This document shows, piece by piece, positions 35,885 through 48,259 of a DNA stretch of 64,000 bases; within the stretch, counting starts at the first letter, position 1, and every line of letters begins with the position of its first letter. Under the pieces are notes generated by a model, which was not told the DNA's origin, searched no databases, and was given only the letters and a program-made list of their open reading frames with translations. The translations under genes and the position numbers were made by a program. Source of the stretch: Hydra vulgaris (Eukaryota > Cnidaria > Hydrozoa > Anthoathecata > Hydridae); assembly GCF_038396675.1 (NCBI RefSeq), contig NC_088932.1:29414001-29478000 (forward strand), written 5' to 3'.

Positions 35885-36360
35885 ATTGTTGATATTCCTA
35901 TATTAATGAAAGGAAACCATCTCAATGAGCCTTCTTCTTTACGTCTTCTTATATTATTATTCAATACTGACCTCTCATGGAAACCATGACAACCGATTGA
36001 AAAATTAGTACCTGCTAAGGTTACTTTTCTTTATCGTGCTTGCCATTATCTTACTCCCGATTCCATTCTTTACCTCTTATTTGTCTCTGTGTGGTATACA
36101 GTTGTTATACTTGGACTGGGTCTTCAAATGATTCTCTTTCACTTTTAGACAATGTCCAAAAATACACAGTAGTTGCATCTTCTATTTTGTTTTCTACTAA
36201 TACTATTGGTTTGCTCATTCAGTAAAGTCACATCCTTTAACTATATCTTTCTCTGCATGCTCGAAAAATATTTATTCGTCTAGTATTTTCCCCCGCACTT
36301 CAATCCTTTCATGTTATCCTGACTCATACAACATATAACTTTTCAAATCTTTTGTCAAGC
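35885..36360 (+). pseudogene. LINE reverse transcriptase C-terminal remnant
   Basis: Shifted pieces: LFNTDLSWKP, PAKVTFLYRACHYLTPDSIL, an RPxxEYCxxxW-like remnant followed by GSSNDSLSLLDNVQK, and SLHARKIF near 36250. This is the pattern WxxYI...AKVxxLYRxxxFLTP...GxSxxxLxLLDxVQ of the C-terminal region of Jockey/L2-like elements. The fragment stops at the (TA)n tract. Confidence 0.75.
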
Positions 36361-36539
<179 letters not shown>

Positions 36540-37026
36540 CAGGGCCGGCTGGTGGCGTGTGCCAAGTGTGCAATGCACACAGGCGGCCAATTTCTAGGGG
36601 CGGCAAATTTTAAGATCAACGTTAAATGAAAATTTGCCAAATAAATTCTTTGTTCTGATAAAAATTATTATTATATATATATGTAAAAAATTACATAGAT
36701 ATTTCGATATCTAATTTTTGTAAACAATTTACTAATAAAAATGTCTCTGAAGAAAGTTCCGGGACTCATTTTTGCTTATTCAGCATATTTTAGTACCAAT
36801 GGAATTTCTTTCTTTGAATTGGCGGGTTTTCAATGTTTTTATCATAATAACTTTATTATTATAGTTGATCAGTCGTTTAAACATGTTAGTAATTTTTTTT
36901 TTTTTATTAGTATGTTTAACAATAATTATGAAAGTATTAAATATTGTCTAACGAGTTTTTAATTAAAAATTTTATTTAGAAGGGAGAAACTTTATACAAC
37001 TTTTATTGTTATTAAATTCCTTGAAA

Positions 37027-38516
37027 ATGGATAAAAGAAAAAAGTTGTCCGGTTTTCAGTATCATCTGAAACGGCTAAAGAAACAGGAAGAACATGATAA
37101 AAACCAAACTAAACTAGATACTTTTTTAAGTTCAGAAACATTTTATAGCCCCAACAATGATTCTGATATAAAAACTTTGCCATATAAAATCAGTTCAAAT
37201 GAGATCAGAGTACATGAAATCGAGATGGAAGGTGAAGAATCAAACCAAAACAGAACCTCGAGAATCGAGCAAAACTCGATTCTCGAGGGAAACTCGATTC
37301 TCGATCGAGAGTCGAGATTATTTAACTGGCGTGCTCCCTTTTTGTACATGGGAAGAAATTTCTGATTGGCCTCAGACTCTTACAAATTATAATATTCAAA
37401 AAATAGTTATGAATGGCCCTGTAAACCGTCAATTAAACAGTTACCCAAGAAATTATGATAATCGCTCCTTCAGCTCAAGCTTTTTTTGCCAAAAAATTTC
37501 GAATGGTGAAAGTCCCTAGATCATGGCTAATTTATTCAGAAAAAGTGAATAAAATATTCTGTTTCTGTTGTAAACTATTTAACTTTACAGATACTTCCCT
37601 TGCGAGAACAGGATCTGCTGACTGGAGGCATTTATCACAAAACTTAACGAGGCATGAAGTTAGTGTTAATCATATTGAAAGCTTTGGCAATTGGATCGAG
37701 TTGAAAAGGAGACTACAAAGTTCAAAAACTGTAATATATGTTAAAAGTTAAGAAACATATTTAAACAAAATTTAATTTTACAGATCATGGATTGGAGCAA
37801 AAAATTGTGGCTTTATTGAATGAAAATAAACTTCTACTTGAAGATATGAGAGGTCAGGCATACGACAATGGTGCAAATATGAGAGGGAAAAGAAGGGCTT
37901 ACAAAAAAATTTTTTAGATAGAAATAAACGAGCACTCTTTTTCTCTTGTACAGCACATTCACTTAATCTTGTTGTTGTACATACTTTTCAGTCGTGCCAT
38001 TAAATCTATGAAGGAGCGTTTTGAAGACTTTAGAACAACCATGTCTCCTTTTCAGTTCTTATTTGAAATTCCGAATATTTCAAACATGAAAGAAGGTATA
38101 TTGAGAGATAATTGTAATTTGTTGGAAGAAACTTTAACCGACAAAGACGAAAAGGATATTTCTGGTGAAGAATTGATGACTGAACTTTGTTTGTTGTCAC
38201 GAAAAACAGATTAAAAAAATCCACTAGATGTTCTAACATTTATATTTACACGTGATCTTGAAGAAATATTCCCCAATACTTGTATTGCATTGAGAATCTT
38301 ACTAACAGTTCCAGTCACTGTCTGTCAAGGCGAAAGATCTTTTTCCAAACTAAAGTTGATCAAAAACTATTTACGATCAAACATCAGTCAAGATGAGCTG
38401 AACGGACTTTCGATTAATTCCATTGAGAGCAAAACAACAAAGTCATTAAATATGAGGGAGCTGAGACTTGAATTTGCTCAAATGAAAGCCAGAAGAGTCC
38501 CACTTTCAAAACAATA
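37027..38516 (+). pseudogene. hAT transposase (ZMYM1-like, TTF zinc finger type), broken
   Basis: Starts with MDKRKKLSGFQYHLKRLKKQ at 37027. After a frame shift in an inverted-repeat patch (37257-37318), ISDWPQTLTN and NGPVNRQLNSYPRN appear. Another shift gives RSWLIYSEKVNKIFCFCCKL, the TTF-type zinc finger, then SADWRHLSQNLTRHEVSVNH. A deletion follows; MRGQAYDNGANMRGKRR (37845) represents the core. The dimerisation end LTVPVTVCQGERSFSKLKLI (38297) runs to the stop at 38514. Much of the central catalytic region is missing. Dead copy, terminal repeats still present. Confidence 0.9.
37257..37318. repeat. CTCGATTCTCGA inverted-repeat patch
   Basis: CTCGAGAATCGAG and CTCGATTCTCGAG form a perfect 13-bp stem with loop CAAAA. 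Two further copies of CTCGATTCTCGA follow. It coincides with the first frame break of the hAT gene. Confidence 0.85.
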
Positions 38517-39022
38517 AAAAAATTATAATTTAGGTTTCGATAAATTTTCGAATTTTCCATACTTTTATTTCAAATTTAAAAATTCGATTATATTTTCATT
38601 TTTTATATGTATAAAAAAGTAATCAATAGTGTATGAATTTAATGATAAATACCAGAAGTTAATATCAGTTTAATTATTTTTCCAATTTGGATTAATGATT
38701 TTTTCTTCAATTATTTAATTAGAGTGACTCTTTATTGAGATTTAAAGAGGTATTTTTATATTTTTGCTTTCATTTTTTTGTATAAATATAACACTCTACT
38801 CACCTTACTTAAATAGACCATTTTAGATAATATTTTAAATATAAAAGTATAAAGGTTATAAACTGCTGTTAGGGCAACTTTTGCCCGATCAACACTATGA
38901 AGATGAAAATTTCATTCATTTAAGTAGATTGTTGTTCTCTGATATTTTTAAAAGGCTAATTAAGAATTAAGGCGGCATTTTTTTTTTTGCACACACTAAG
39001 AAATACCCGCGAGCCGGCACTG

Positions 39023-39151
<129 letters not shown>

Positions 39152-39337
39152 GGGTGTTTTTGTTTAAAAGGATCTTTTTTTTTAGCAATGGAATTCTTTT
39201 TCTTTCTCATTCAAAAACTTTTTAAGTTCGCACGAATTGAGTTTTATTTATGAACACATATTATGTTTATAAAGAAGGTTTATTTAATACAAAAAAAAAA
39301 AACAACTAAATTGTGATAAAATTAAGAATTGTTCTTA

Positions 39338-40183
39338 TCAGGTAACCAAAAAAGTTCGTGCGGTTTTTCCGTATATAATAAAAACACACAAAACGACAAA
39401 AGTAAGTACATTTATTCATCAAAATAGTCACCATTAGCATCTAAAACCTTTTCCCAACGTAAAACAAGCTTATTTATTCCACTTCTAAAAAATTCTCGGT
39501 CCTTTGAGTCTATAAAAGCTTTCAACTCCATTTCAACCGCGTCCTGGTCTCGGAACTGCGGTCCTTTTAAATGATTTCCCAGGGAAAAGAAAAAATGGAA
39601 ATCAGTAGGGGAGAGGTCTGGCGAGTATGGTGGATGAGGCAAACTCTCCCAACCAAGGCTTTAGAGCTTGTCCTGAGTCACGCGAGCGAAGTGCGGTCTC
39701 GCGTTGTCGTGGAGAAGCAGAACTCCTCTCCTGTGCACCAGTGCAGGCTGCTTTACAAGCAACAGGTCGTGAAATCGTTGCAGCTGTGCTGAGTAGACCA
39801 GTTCAGTAATGGTTTGGCCTGTTGGGAGCAGCTCGTAATGCACCACACCAGCTGTAGTCCACCAAATGTGCTGTGCGTTCACTTACTGTACCTTCTCTAA
39901 ATGCTGTGCAGATGTTTTTGGCCGCTTGTGTTGCATTCCTTCCAAGTTTGAACTCGTAAAGTAAGCAAGATCGAATAATCGTTGGTTGGATTGCCATCCT
40001 TTCTTTACACAAAACCTTTCCTGTAAGCTCGTTACAAGCCTACACTATACATGCAGCAACTGCGCGTGACACACGCGTTCTATTACGCAACAAAGCTACT
40101 TGCCTTGTGCGATGTGGGTGTTGTAAAAAATGCTAAAAACAATTCAATTACCAAAAACCGCACGAACTTTTTTGGTTACCTAA
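39338..40183 (-). mobile_element. mariner transposon, deletion derivative with TA duplication
   Basis: Terminal inverted repeats TCAGGTAACCAAAAAAGTTC (39338) and the reverse complement of GAACTTTTTTGGTTACCTAA (40164-40183) match over about 30 bp into GTGCGGTTTTT. Both ends are flanked by TA (39336-39337, 40184-40185), the mariner target duplication. At 846 bp it is shorter than the usual 1.3 kb of this group because the transposase gene is deleted in the middle. Confidence 0.92.
39412..39997 (-). pseudogene. mariner transposase with internal deletion
   Basis: Reads on the minus strand from ATG at 39997: LLYEFKLGRNATQAAKNICT and FREGTVSERTA, the N-terminal helix-turn-helix region. It then jumps in another frame to IWWTTAGVVHYELLPTGQTI (usual catalytic-core context). 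LLLHDNARPHFARVTQDKL follows (second catalytic Asp of the DD34D set). After a further shift, PHPPYSPDLSPTDFHFF (third catalytic Asp in SPTD), GPQFRDQDAVEMELKAFI and GINKLVLRWEKVLDANGDYF end the gene at 39412. About 140 residues between SERTA and IWWT are missing, including the first catalytic Asp, so no active enzyme can be made. Confidence 0.9.
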
Positions 40184-40436
40184 TATTTGCTATTGGTTTT
40201 CGCGCCGTAAAATTGTTAGCGTTCATCCGTAACGAGATTTTATTTTATTTATTCAGTAATTAATTATTCAAATATTAAATGCAGTATGTTATTTTATATA
40301 TATTTTTCGAATTTTAGGATCAAAATAATTTTCGGCCATGGATTAATGGCAGAACTTAAACAAGAATGGTTATAACGCAGATGATAACGCTACAAAACCC
40401 TTTTCAGGCAAGACGAAGTATTGAAAAACAGGCATT

Positions 40437-40770
40437 TAATGAGCAAAAAAGAAAATATGATGAGTCTTTTTTTCAATTTGACATTTCAAAATTGTAAGGA
40501 TAATGATTAACCACTTTGTATGATCTGCAATGAATTATTGGCTGCAGAGAGTATGAAACCATCGAAATTAAAAAGACATCTTGAATCAAAACATATTTTG
40601 TATGTCAATTAACCAAAAGAATATTTTGAAAGACTGTATAAATCTTTAGATAATGAAAAAAAATTTGGTGAAAATTTATAACCGTTAATGAAAAATATTT
40701 ACTAGCGCCATATGAAGTTTCGTACGGCATTGCTAAAAATCAAAAGTCGGAATACAGGCAAACAATTATT
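40437..40770 (+). pseudogene. hAT transposase N-terminus (ZBED5/SCAND3-like), decayed
   Basis: MSKKRKYDESFFQFDISKL at 40439 is followed, after a frame break, by CMICNELLAAESMKPSKLKR and HLESKH, then PKEYFERLYKSL. This is the zinc-finger start of ZBED5/SCAND3-type hAT proteins. LAPYEVSYGIAKNQK near 40710 matches the next conserved block (xxSYxVAxxIAKxxKP). Nothing of the catalytic core follows. Confidence 0.75.
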
Positions 40771-40789
40771 CTTAGATAAAAAAAAACTA

Positions 40790-42960
40790 GGAAGACGTTA
40801 TCATCAGTTCAGTTTTCAACTGTTGAAGAAATAATCCAGTATTATCTTTACCTACGAGAGTACAAACCATCTGTTTCTAGTAAAAACTTAGTTTGTTGTC
40901 CAAACAAAAGTTCTACTTTTACACCGTATTGTTCTGAAGCGAAGAAGAACTGCTATATTATATCTTAGTTGAAGACTCCTTGAAAGAAACTTGGAGGATA
41001 CAGAATTATTAGCATATAATTTGTTTTACGGTAATACTATTTATCAAATCTTAATATAATATTATTTATCAAATCTTAATGTAAATAAACTATATAGTTA
41101 TCTAATTAATATTAATTTTAGGAAAGAAGTTGTGGCTCTAATAATGAAATATAAAAAGCTGCAATCCCTAAAACAGATTGACGCCAGGAGTAATCAAGAA
41201 TAGAAAGACCTTTTTAATAGAATCTTAAAAGGTATTTTGGTTGGGATATGACATAAAAATTATGATTGATAAAATAAGAATGGATAGAAAAAGAACAAAA
41301 GAAACTAAATCTATGGACATTATTTTTTTGAAAATGAAGAAAAAAAGACAAGGTTATCTAAGCGGTTCTGATATTAGCTTTAAAAAGGCTGCTGGTGATA
41401 AGTTCAGAAGCTCAAAAAATTAGACAGCATATAAAGACTTGAATAATTCTACATGTAAGCTGATTTCTGTGCTTTTTCATGGAAAGTTATTTAAAGAATA
41501 TACGAATAACATTTCAGCCACAAGAGAAAGATAAGTTGTACTAGCGAAAGCAAACGGGAAAAGTGAGCCACTAGACATTCCTCATATTGAGTCAGGTGCT
41601 GGAGAAATGCAGTTCAAAGCAGTTTATAATCTAAAAGAATCTTTTGGCCACAGTCATTATATACAGTGTATATGTTTTGATACTACTGCTTCCAATACTG
41701 GAAAGCACTACGGAATAATAACAAGAATGGCGTATAAATTTAGGCGACCACTACTTCTCCTTACCTGTAGACATCATGTTTTAGAAAGACATATTACCCA
41801 CTTTAACAAGATTTATTTCGGTAGTTAAACGTCTGGTCCAGACAATCATCTCTTGAAACACCTAAATTCAGTTTGAAATGATCTTGAAAAAGACACAATT
41901 CCATTAAGAAGGATTTAAACTCAAACATGAAATTTATTAAATAAACAACATTTTGAGGCTAAACAGTTCTACAAAAATGTAATAGATAATAGGATCTACA
42001 AAAATCTTTTTTGTACCAATAAAATCTAAAATTAAATCTTTTAATATTAGGATGATAAATCAAGAAAAAATTATCAGGAGTTAGCTGAACTATCATTAAT
42101 GTCAGTTTCTCAAAAAAAGAGGTTCAAATTTTGTATTCCTGGTTCATTGCATTGTGCAAGATTTATGGCAAAAAGATTGTATTACCTTAAAATTGTATTT
42201 ACTGTGGAAACAATTCAGAGATAAATATAAAAGAGATTCGGGATATGGTTATGTTTCTTAGCATTTTTTACACTCAGTGGTTCCTTAGAGCAATATCTGC
42301 AATTGCTGCTCCGTATCAGGTTAAAATAATAATAATAATAAATACAAAAACAGTTTTAAATTGTTTAGCTAATTGTTTAATAGATGAATTACATATAAAC
42401 ACAATGGCAGATGAAGCAGTTTACGGATATAAATCTTCGTGGAGCTACTTTAGCACTAAAATCATTTGACAGGCACAGCTGGTATCTTTATCCTGTCTTA
42501 TTTGTGCTTGCTTTAGCAGATGAACATTGCCCAAACAGAAAAGATATTGCCAAAACATTAAATAGTACACTTCCGCCAAACCAGTAATTTATTCACTTGA
42601 ACGTGTTGTGGTCAATAAAGAGCTTCTTCACTCTCTAAAACTTGCACAAGATCAGCCTCCATCTCTTTTTGTTTTAGTAACTGAGTAATCTTGGCTCATC
42701 TTTGATAAGATTGGACAACAAAAGAGTAAGTTGCAGTGGCTTATTCCTTCATATTTCTGGAAGTTCAACGACTTTTATCTTTAGTTTGAAACTATTATTA
42801 AATCCCTTGACGTGGTCAATGACTCACCAGAAAGGGCTATTAAACTAGTTAAAGAACTGATTGTAAAATTCAACTAAAGAGAAGAAAAGATAATATTTGT
42901 TCTTGCTTAACCATGTTTAAAAAAGAAGTAAGCAAGGAGAAAATAAAACAGGTTTAGCAT
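40790..42960 (+). pseudogene. Decayed gene of an uncharacterised repeat family (FDTTASNTG type)
   Basis: Not assignable to a named transposase. Sparse stops and shifts break a protein of roughly 650 residues. Landmarks: FSTVEEIIQYYLYLREYKPS near 40815; KEVVALIMKYKKLQSLKQID near 41123; an intact frame 41607-41828 with YIQCICFDTTASNTGKHYG and LLLLTCRHHVLERHI; IPGSLHCARFMAKRLYYLKI near 42140; SFDRHSWYLYPVLFVLALAD near 42458; and IKSLDVVNDSPERAIKLVKE near 42800. The same landmarks, by memory, mark many-copy genes in cnidarians and insects. The Asp in FDTTASNTG and the CRHH motif could belong to an RNase-H-like core (inference). Confidence 0.65.
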
Positions 42961-42964
42961 CAAA

Positions 42965-43510
42965 CGCAAGTAGTAGTATTTTTAAACAATAACTTGCTAA
43001 TAATTTAATAAAAGTCTAATATTATAATATAAAATAATATAATATAATAAAAGTTAATTTTGTTTTTCTTGGTGCAAGTTTCCTCCTACAAGTTGAAAGA
43101 AAGATATTTTAATAGGGAAGAGCTAATATACCTTACACCTTAATACACCTTACTTTAGATATCCAAATTAATATAACATTTTTTTAATAATTAGTCATTA
43201 TGAGAATAAATGTGAAAAAAAAAAAAAATTTAATTCAATATGTTTAAGGGTGGCACACATGGGGACAAAAAATTTAAAAACAAGTACTTTGAGGCCGTTT
43301 GCTACCTTCTAACTTTTTTTAAATAAAAAAATCTTACATATAAAACAAGGCGGTGTTCAACCCCCTCCCACCCCACCGCCCCAAAAATGTGATTTTTAAG
43401 TCATAGCCAATATTTTGACGAATTTTTTTAGTCGGCTAGTCGGGTATTTGACACAAGTCCGTCGGGTAAATTTTAGTTTTTAGCAAACTTTAGTTTCCTG
43501 CATATAAGTG
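42965..43510. other. AT-rich spacer
   Basis: Short TATAATATAA repeats at 43015-43050. A GC-rich patch CAACCCCCTCCCACCCCACC at 43358 vaguely resembles the CCCCCCTC core of the fold-back family. No gene. Confidence 0.4.
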
Positions 43511-44604
<1,094 letters not shown>

Positions 44605-44778
44605 TTATATGCAGTATAAGTATATATAAGTATATAAGTGCATATAAATATATATATATATATATACTTATATGCAGGAGTTATACTTTATTTCCGTTCT
44701 GATGTAAATTAACTCATGAAATATTGTTCAATCAATAAATGGTTAAATATGGTAAACTTACTCCTAAACAATATGTAA

Positions 44779-44853
44779 TAAGTATATGAGTCTATTACAG
44801 TTATAGTTATTCAGTATATGAATAACTATAACTGTAATAGACTCATATACTTA
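44779..44853. repeat. Perfect inverted repeat, 35-bp arms
   Basis: Arms 44779-44813 and 44819-44853 (TAAGTATATGAGTCTATTAC onward) are perfect around a 5-base spacer. A third direct copy follows at 44855-44884 and a degraded one at 44895-44912. A separate 13-bp stem AACACAAAATATA lies at 44921-44952. Confidence 0.95.
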
Positions 44854-46959
44854 ATATGAGTCTATTACAGTTATAGTTATTCATATTAATACACTACTAC
44901 AGTTATAGTTAATAATATTAAACACAAAATATACTACTATATATTTTGTGTTTTAAGATTTGGATAAGTGAGACAAGAAAAGTGTATTTTTTTGTTACAA
45001 AGTTTTTGATTTAAATTACTTCTATATTTGCTTTTTATTGATTATCTTTTTAATTAAAGCTTTAGTACCACCTTTAGGGGCGGATCCAAGATTAATTTTG
45101 ACTGTAGCAAAATTTTTGTTCAATGATTATAGTTACACCTAATATCCCCAGCACCTTTTTTCTTTCCCCTTCCTCATGGGAGCTAAAAACGAAACAAAAA
45201 CTTTTTTTTTAGCTTGTAGAAAGTAACGCTATTCCTACTGTAAAAAACAGAAAAAGAGCTACGCCCTTGAGATAAAAATCACCCAGTCAAAATAAAATCA
45301 ATGTTTCTAACAGAATAATCTTAGAGAAACAACTGTAGAGTTTCGAAATGAGCCCAAAAAAATTAATTAATAAGTTTGAAGATGTCTTTTGAAATTTTTT
45401 TTTTCAAACTTTTAGAAGTAAAAAACTAGTTAAAAACGACTACAAATTAAATCAAAAACCATTAATTTGAAAAATAATAAATTTCGGTTTTTATATATTT
45501 TTGACAAATAATGTTTTCACTTTCACTTAAAACTAATTATATTTATATAATCTATTTATATACTTGTATAAATATATTAGTTATATCTCACCCGAAACTA
45601 TGTGTGAGAAAATATCAATATTTTTGAGGCAACTTAACTACTCCATAAAGTTTCTGATAATTCTAAAGTGATAACCATTAAAATATTTTAAACGTTTTAA
45701 AAGTAAAAGTTTCTAATTTTAGGCGAAATTTCAATAATTATGGTTTCAAATATAAAAAAATGCATCATTTGGCTTAATTTAACTGATTGTATAAAAAGAC
45801 TACTTATCTAAGAAAAAAAGAAGACTTATCTAGCAAATTGGAGAATTTGAGGACCTTTTTCTTTTATTTCTTTTTTTTTAGTTGGCAAAACTTGGCAAAA
45901 AAAAACGCCTCGGCCTTGATTCTGGAATAAAATTTCCTGATTTTGTCTGATTTTTTTAAATAAATTTTGCTTATTTTTCCCTGATATTTCTATTATTCGT
46001 ACTCGCAAATTTAGTAATAAAACTTTGCCATTAACCCGCAGACACGCTTTTTATCCCCAAAGAGAATAAAGCACCTGCTTTCCTTATACAACAAAAATGG
46101 GATGTCAAAACATGTCTTTTTACAAGAAAAAATCTTTACGTACACAAGAAGTCTCGGTATTTCTGTTTTCAATATAAAACCAATAATTTGTTAGATAATT
46201 AAAATAATTAATCAAATATGTAAAATCTTTAAAAACACTAGATTTTATTAAAATGGTCTTCGGATTTAGTATAAAAACTTATACAAAACATAGAGAATGT
46301 CAAAATTAATCTGAATAAAAGCTCAAAATAATAATCAACATTTATAATATTTTAAATAACTAAAAAAAGGCAAGAAGAAGAATAAAAATTACCTATCTAG
46401 TTATTTATACCTTATATCTTATTTCTAGTTATTTTCAATGTTTAGAAATACAAGTTATTTTTTATTTATTATTTCTTAAATTTTTTATTTCTTAAATTAA
46501 AAATTTTTAAAATTGATGTATTTGCAGTCAACTAACTAGTTTTTTTACCTCTAAAAAATAAAAATAAAAATTTTAAAAAACATCTTTGAACCTATTTTTT
46601 ACTAATAAAACTAATAAAAACTTGCTAAAGTAGTTCTGTGAAATGGTCAAATGTTTCCAATGTTAAAAAATCAAAAACATTTCTGAAAGTTAGAAACATA
46701 GTGTCATTTCTAACTGACTTTCTTTCTTTTTTATGCTGTCTAACCAAACTCTCGTCAAGTTTCTGTATTTCTATTTCATTTTATTTCCTACTTATTTCTG
46801 TATTAAGTATCATTATACATAGTAACACTCAATATTAAAAGATTATATATGATACAAGACCATTAATACAAATAAAATGATTGAAATTTTCAGACATTTT
46901 GATTGGACATTTGAGCAATAAAATGTTAGTTATAAAGACTAGCAAGATCACACTAACTT

Positions 46960-47165
46960 CGCGGGCTTTCTGCATCTGCAAAACTAAATGAAATATTCGT
47001 ACAATAAAGTTTCGGCGTAATCGTGTTTAATCACCATAAGATAAGTAAGGCGTTATTCAGTTGATCGCGATTTGGCTTTGACGAGAGAAAGCTTACTGAA
47101 TGAACATTCTCCTTCTGCAGCTGAAACTGGAATTGTGACAAAAATGCAGATAGAAGAAAATACTG
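46960..47165 (-). pseudogene. hAT transposase dimerisation-domain remnant
   Basis: Reads FVTIPVSAAEGECSFSKLSL and VKAKSRS on the minus strand, the conserved hAT C-terminal block IPVSxAEGERSFSKLKLIK, then decayed RLTYLMVIKHDYA. Stops interrupt it. Confidence 0.75.
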
Positions 47166-47249
47166 GTTGAAGACCTTTTTGGTAGGTTCTGTTGAGCGAA
47201 AATCGAAGATTCTATTTTTCCAAAACTACTTGATCGTTTGAGAAAATCA

Positions 47250-47540
47250 CTTCTCAAATTGAGGGGGGTTTAAACTTTATATGGTCATAATTTTTGAACG
47301 CTTAGAGATAATTCTATGAAACTTAAAAATTATCGATGAATATAAGTCTAGTTGAGAATAGTACAAAAAATATTTTATCAATTTGTTGCTCTCACGTTTG
47401 GGGCAAGTGTAGCAAAAATTTTGGGGCTTTTTTGTTCCCAGCCTCCAATCATCGCAATATTTTCCAAACTCTCATTATTTGACATAAGTATAAACATACA
47501 AATGTTTCGAGTTAGCTCCATGTCTGGAAGTTTGCTATCT
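47250..47540 (-). repeat. Inverted copy of the 2.6-3.0-kb fold-back interior
   Basis: On the minus strand, matches 2650-2940 in order: ACTTCCAGANATGGAGC, TTTATACTTATGTCAAATAA, GCGATGATTGGAGGCTGG, CCCCAAAATTTT, AACGTGAGAGCAACAA and CTCAATTTGAG words. Identity is high though gapped. Here it is next to a hAT-like terminal repeat, hinting that the fold-back family is moved by a hAT. Confidence 0.85.
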
Positions 47541-47734
47541 CAAAGATCAAAAAATGCTGGATCCGCCACTGAAATATGAACATAATATTGAAATATACGT
47601 AACATTTAAATTAATAATCCAAATAGCAGTAAAATTATTTTATGAATACAAACCGTCATGTGTCAAACACATCTCAAAAACTTAGATTTCTCAAAGTTAA
47701 ATGGAGTGTGACATTCAGGAAACAGCGTTGAATT

Positions 47735-47850
47735 TCACACTACTTAGATGCCTCATTTTTTAGATTTCCTCATTTCTTAGATTTCATTTCCTCATTTCTT
47801 AGATTTCATTTTCTCATTTCTTAGATTTCCTCATTTCACTTAGATGCCTC
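47735..47850. repeat. Minisatellite CTCATTTCTTAGATTTC
   Basis: Five to six copies of (C)CTCATTTCTTAGATTT with variants, at 17-23-bp spacing. Confidence 0.8.
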
Positions 47851-47984
47851 TTTTCAAGGACTGATTTTACCCCGGTTTGCATTTTCAATGTTCAAAAAGC
47901 TGACTTCCAGTTGATGTAGTGATTTCTATGTTGTACATAGTGATTTTTTAGCTTTTTTCTTTTGTTTCGTTTTTGCCAAGTATT

Positions 47985-48150
47985 ATTATTTTTTTTAAAT
48001 TACAATATATAAGATAAAAATAAATAAATAAAAGAAGAAAAATTGTGAGAGAGGGATTGTTATAATATAAAGAATAAGAAATAAAGTATAAAGAATCCGA
48101 ATCAGGTATTTTCACTGAGAACCGGTGTTGATGAAACTAGAACTTTTTCA
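47985..48150 (-). repeat. LINE 3' UTR fragment
   Basis: Similar to the 3' end of the 43.6-kb LINE: ATAAATAAATAAAAG, then the reverse complement of TCATCAACACCGGTTCTCAG near 48110-48135. Probably a short 5'-truncated copy. Confidence 0.5.
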
Positions 48151-48191
48151 ACAAATTACTTTAAGTTTATTTATTTCTTGTTACGATGTGT

Positions 48192-48254
48192 ACAGTTTGC
48201 ATCCATAAAACTACAGTTTCCATCCATAAAACTACAGTTTGCATCCATAAAACT
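48192..48254. repeat. 21-bp tandem repeat, three units
   Basis: ACAGTTTGCATCCATAAAACT repeats with one G/C difference. Confidence 0.9.
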
Positions 48255-48259
48255 ACTGA

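Larger units (their letters stand above)
36540..39022 (+). mobile_element. hAT transposon inserted in a (TA)n tract
   Basis: The left end CAGGGCCGGCT (36540-36550) pairs with the reverse complement of AGCCGGCACTG (39012-39022), one mismatch. CAGNGCCGGC is a familiar hAT terminal pattern. It lies between two TA tracts. The 8-bp flanks TATATATA and TCTGTATA agree in 6 of 8 positions, as far as a simple repeat permits. It contains the broken transposase gene 37027-38516. Confidence 0.85.
45075..47571 (-). mobile_element. Probable hAT remnant with GGCGGATCC ends
   Basis: The left end TAGGGGCGGATCCAAGATT (45075) and the reverse complement of the right end (CAGTGGCGGATCCAGCATT, 47553-47571) match over about 19 bp with three to four differences. 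CAGNGGCGGATCC is a hAT-like end. A hAT C-terminus is encoded between them on the minus strand (46960-47165). The 8-bp flanks do not match, so the two ends may not belong to one insertion. Confidence 0.5.

Noticed and set aside
45075..47571. Single well-defined hAT insertion
   Set aside because: The ends resemble each other but the 8-bp flanks do not match, so only a probable remnant is reported.
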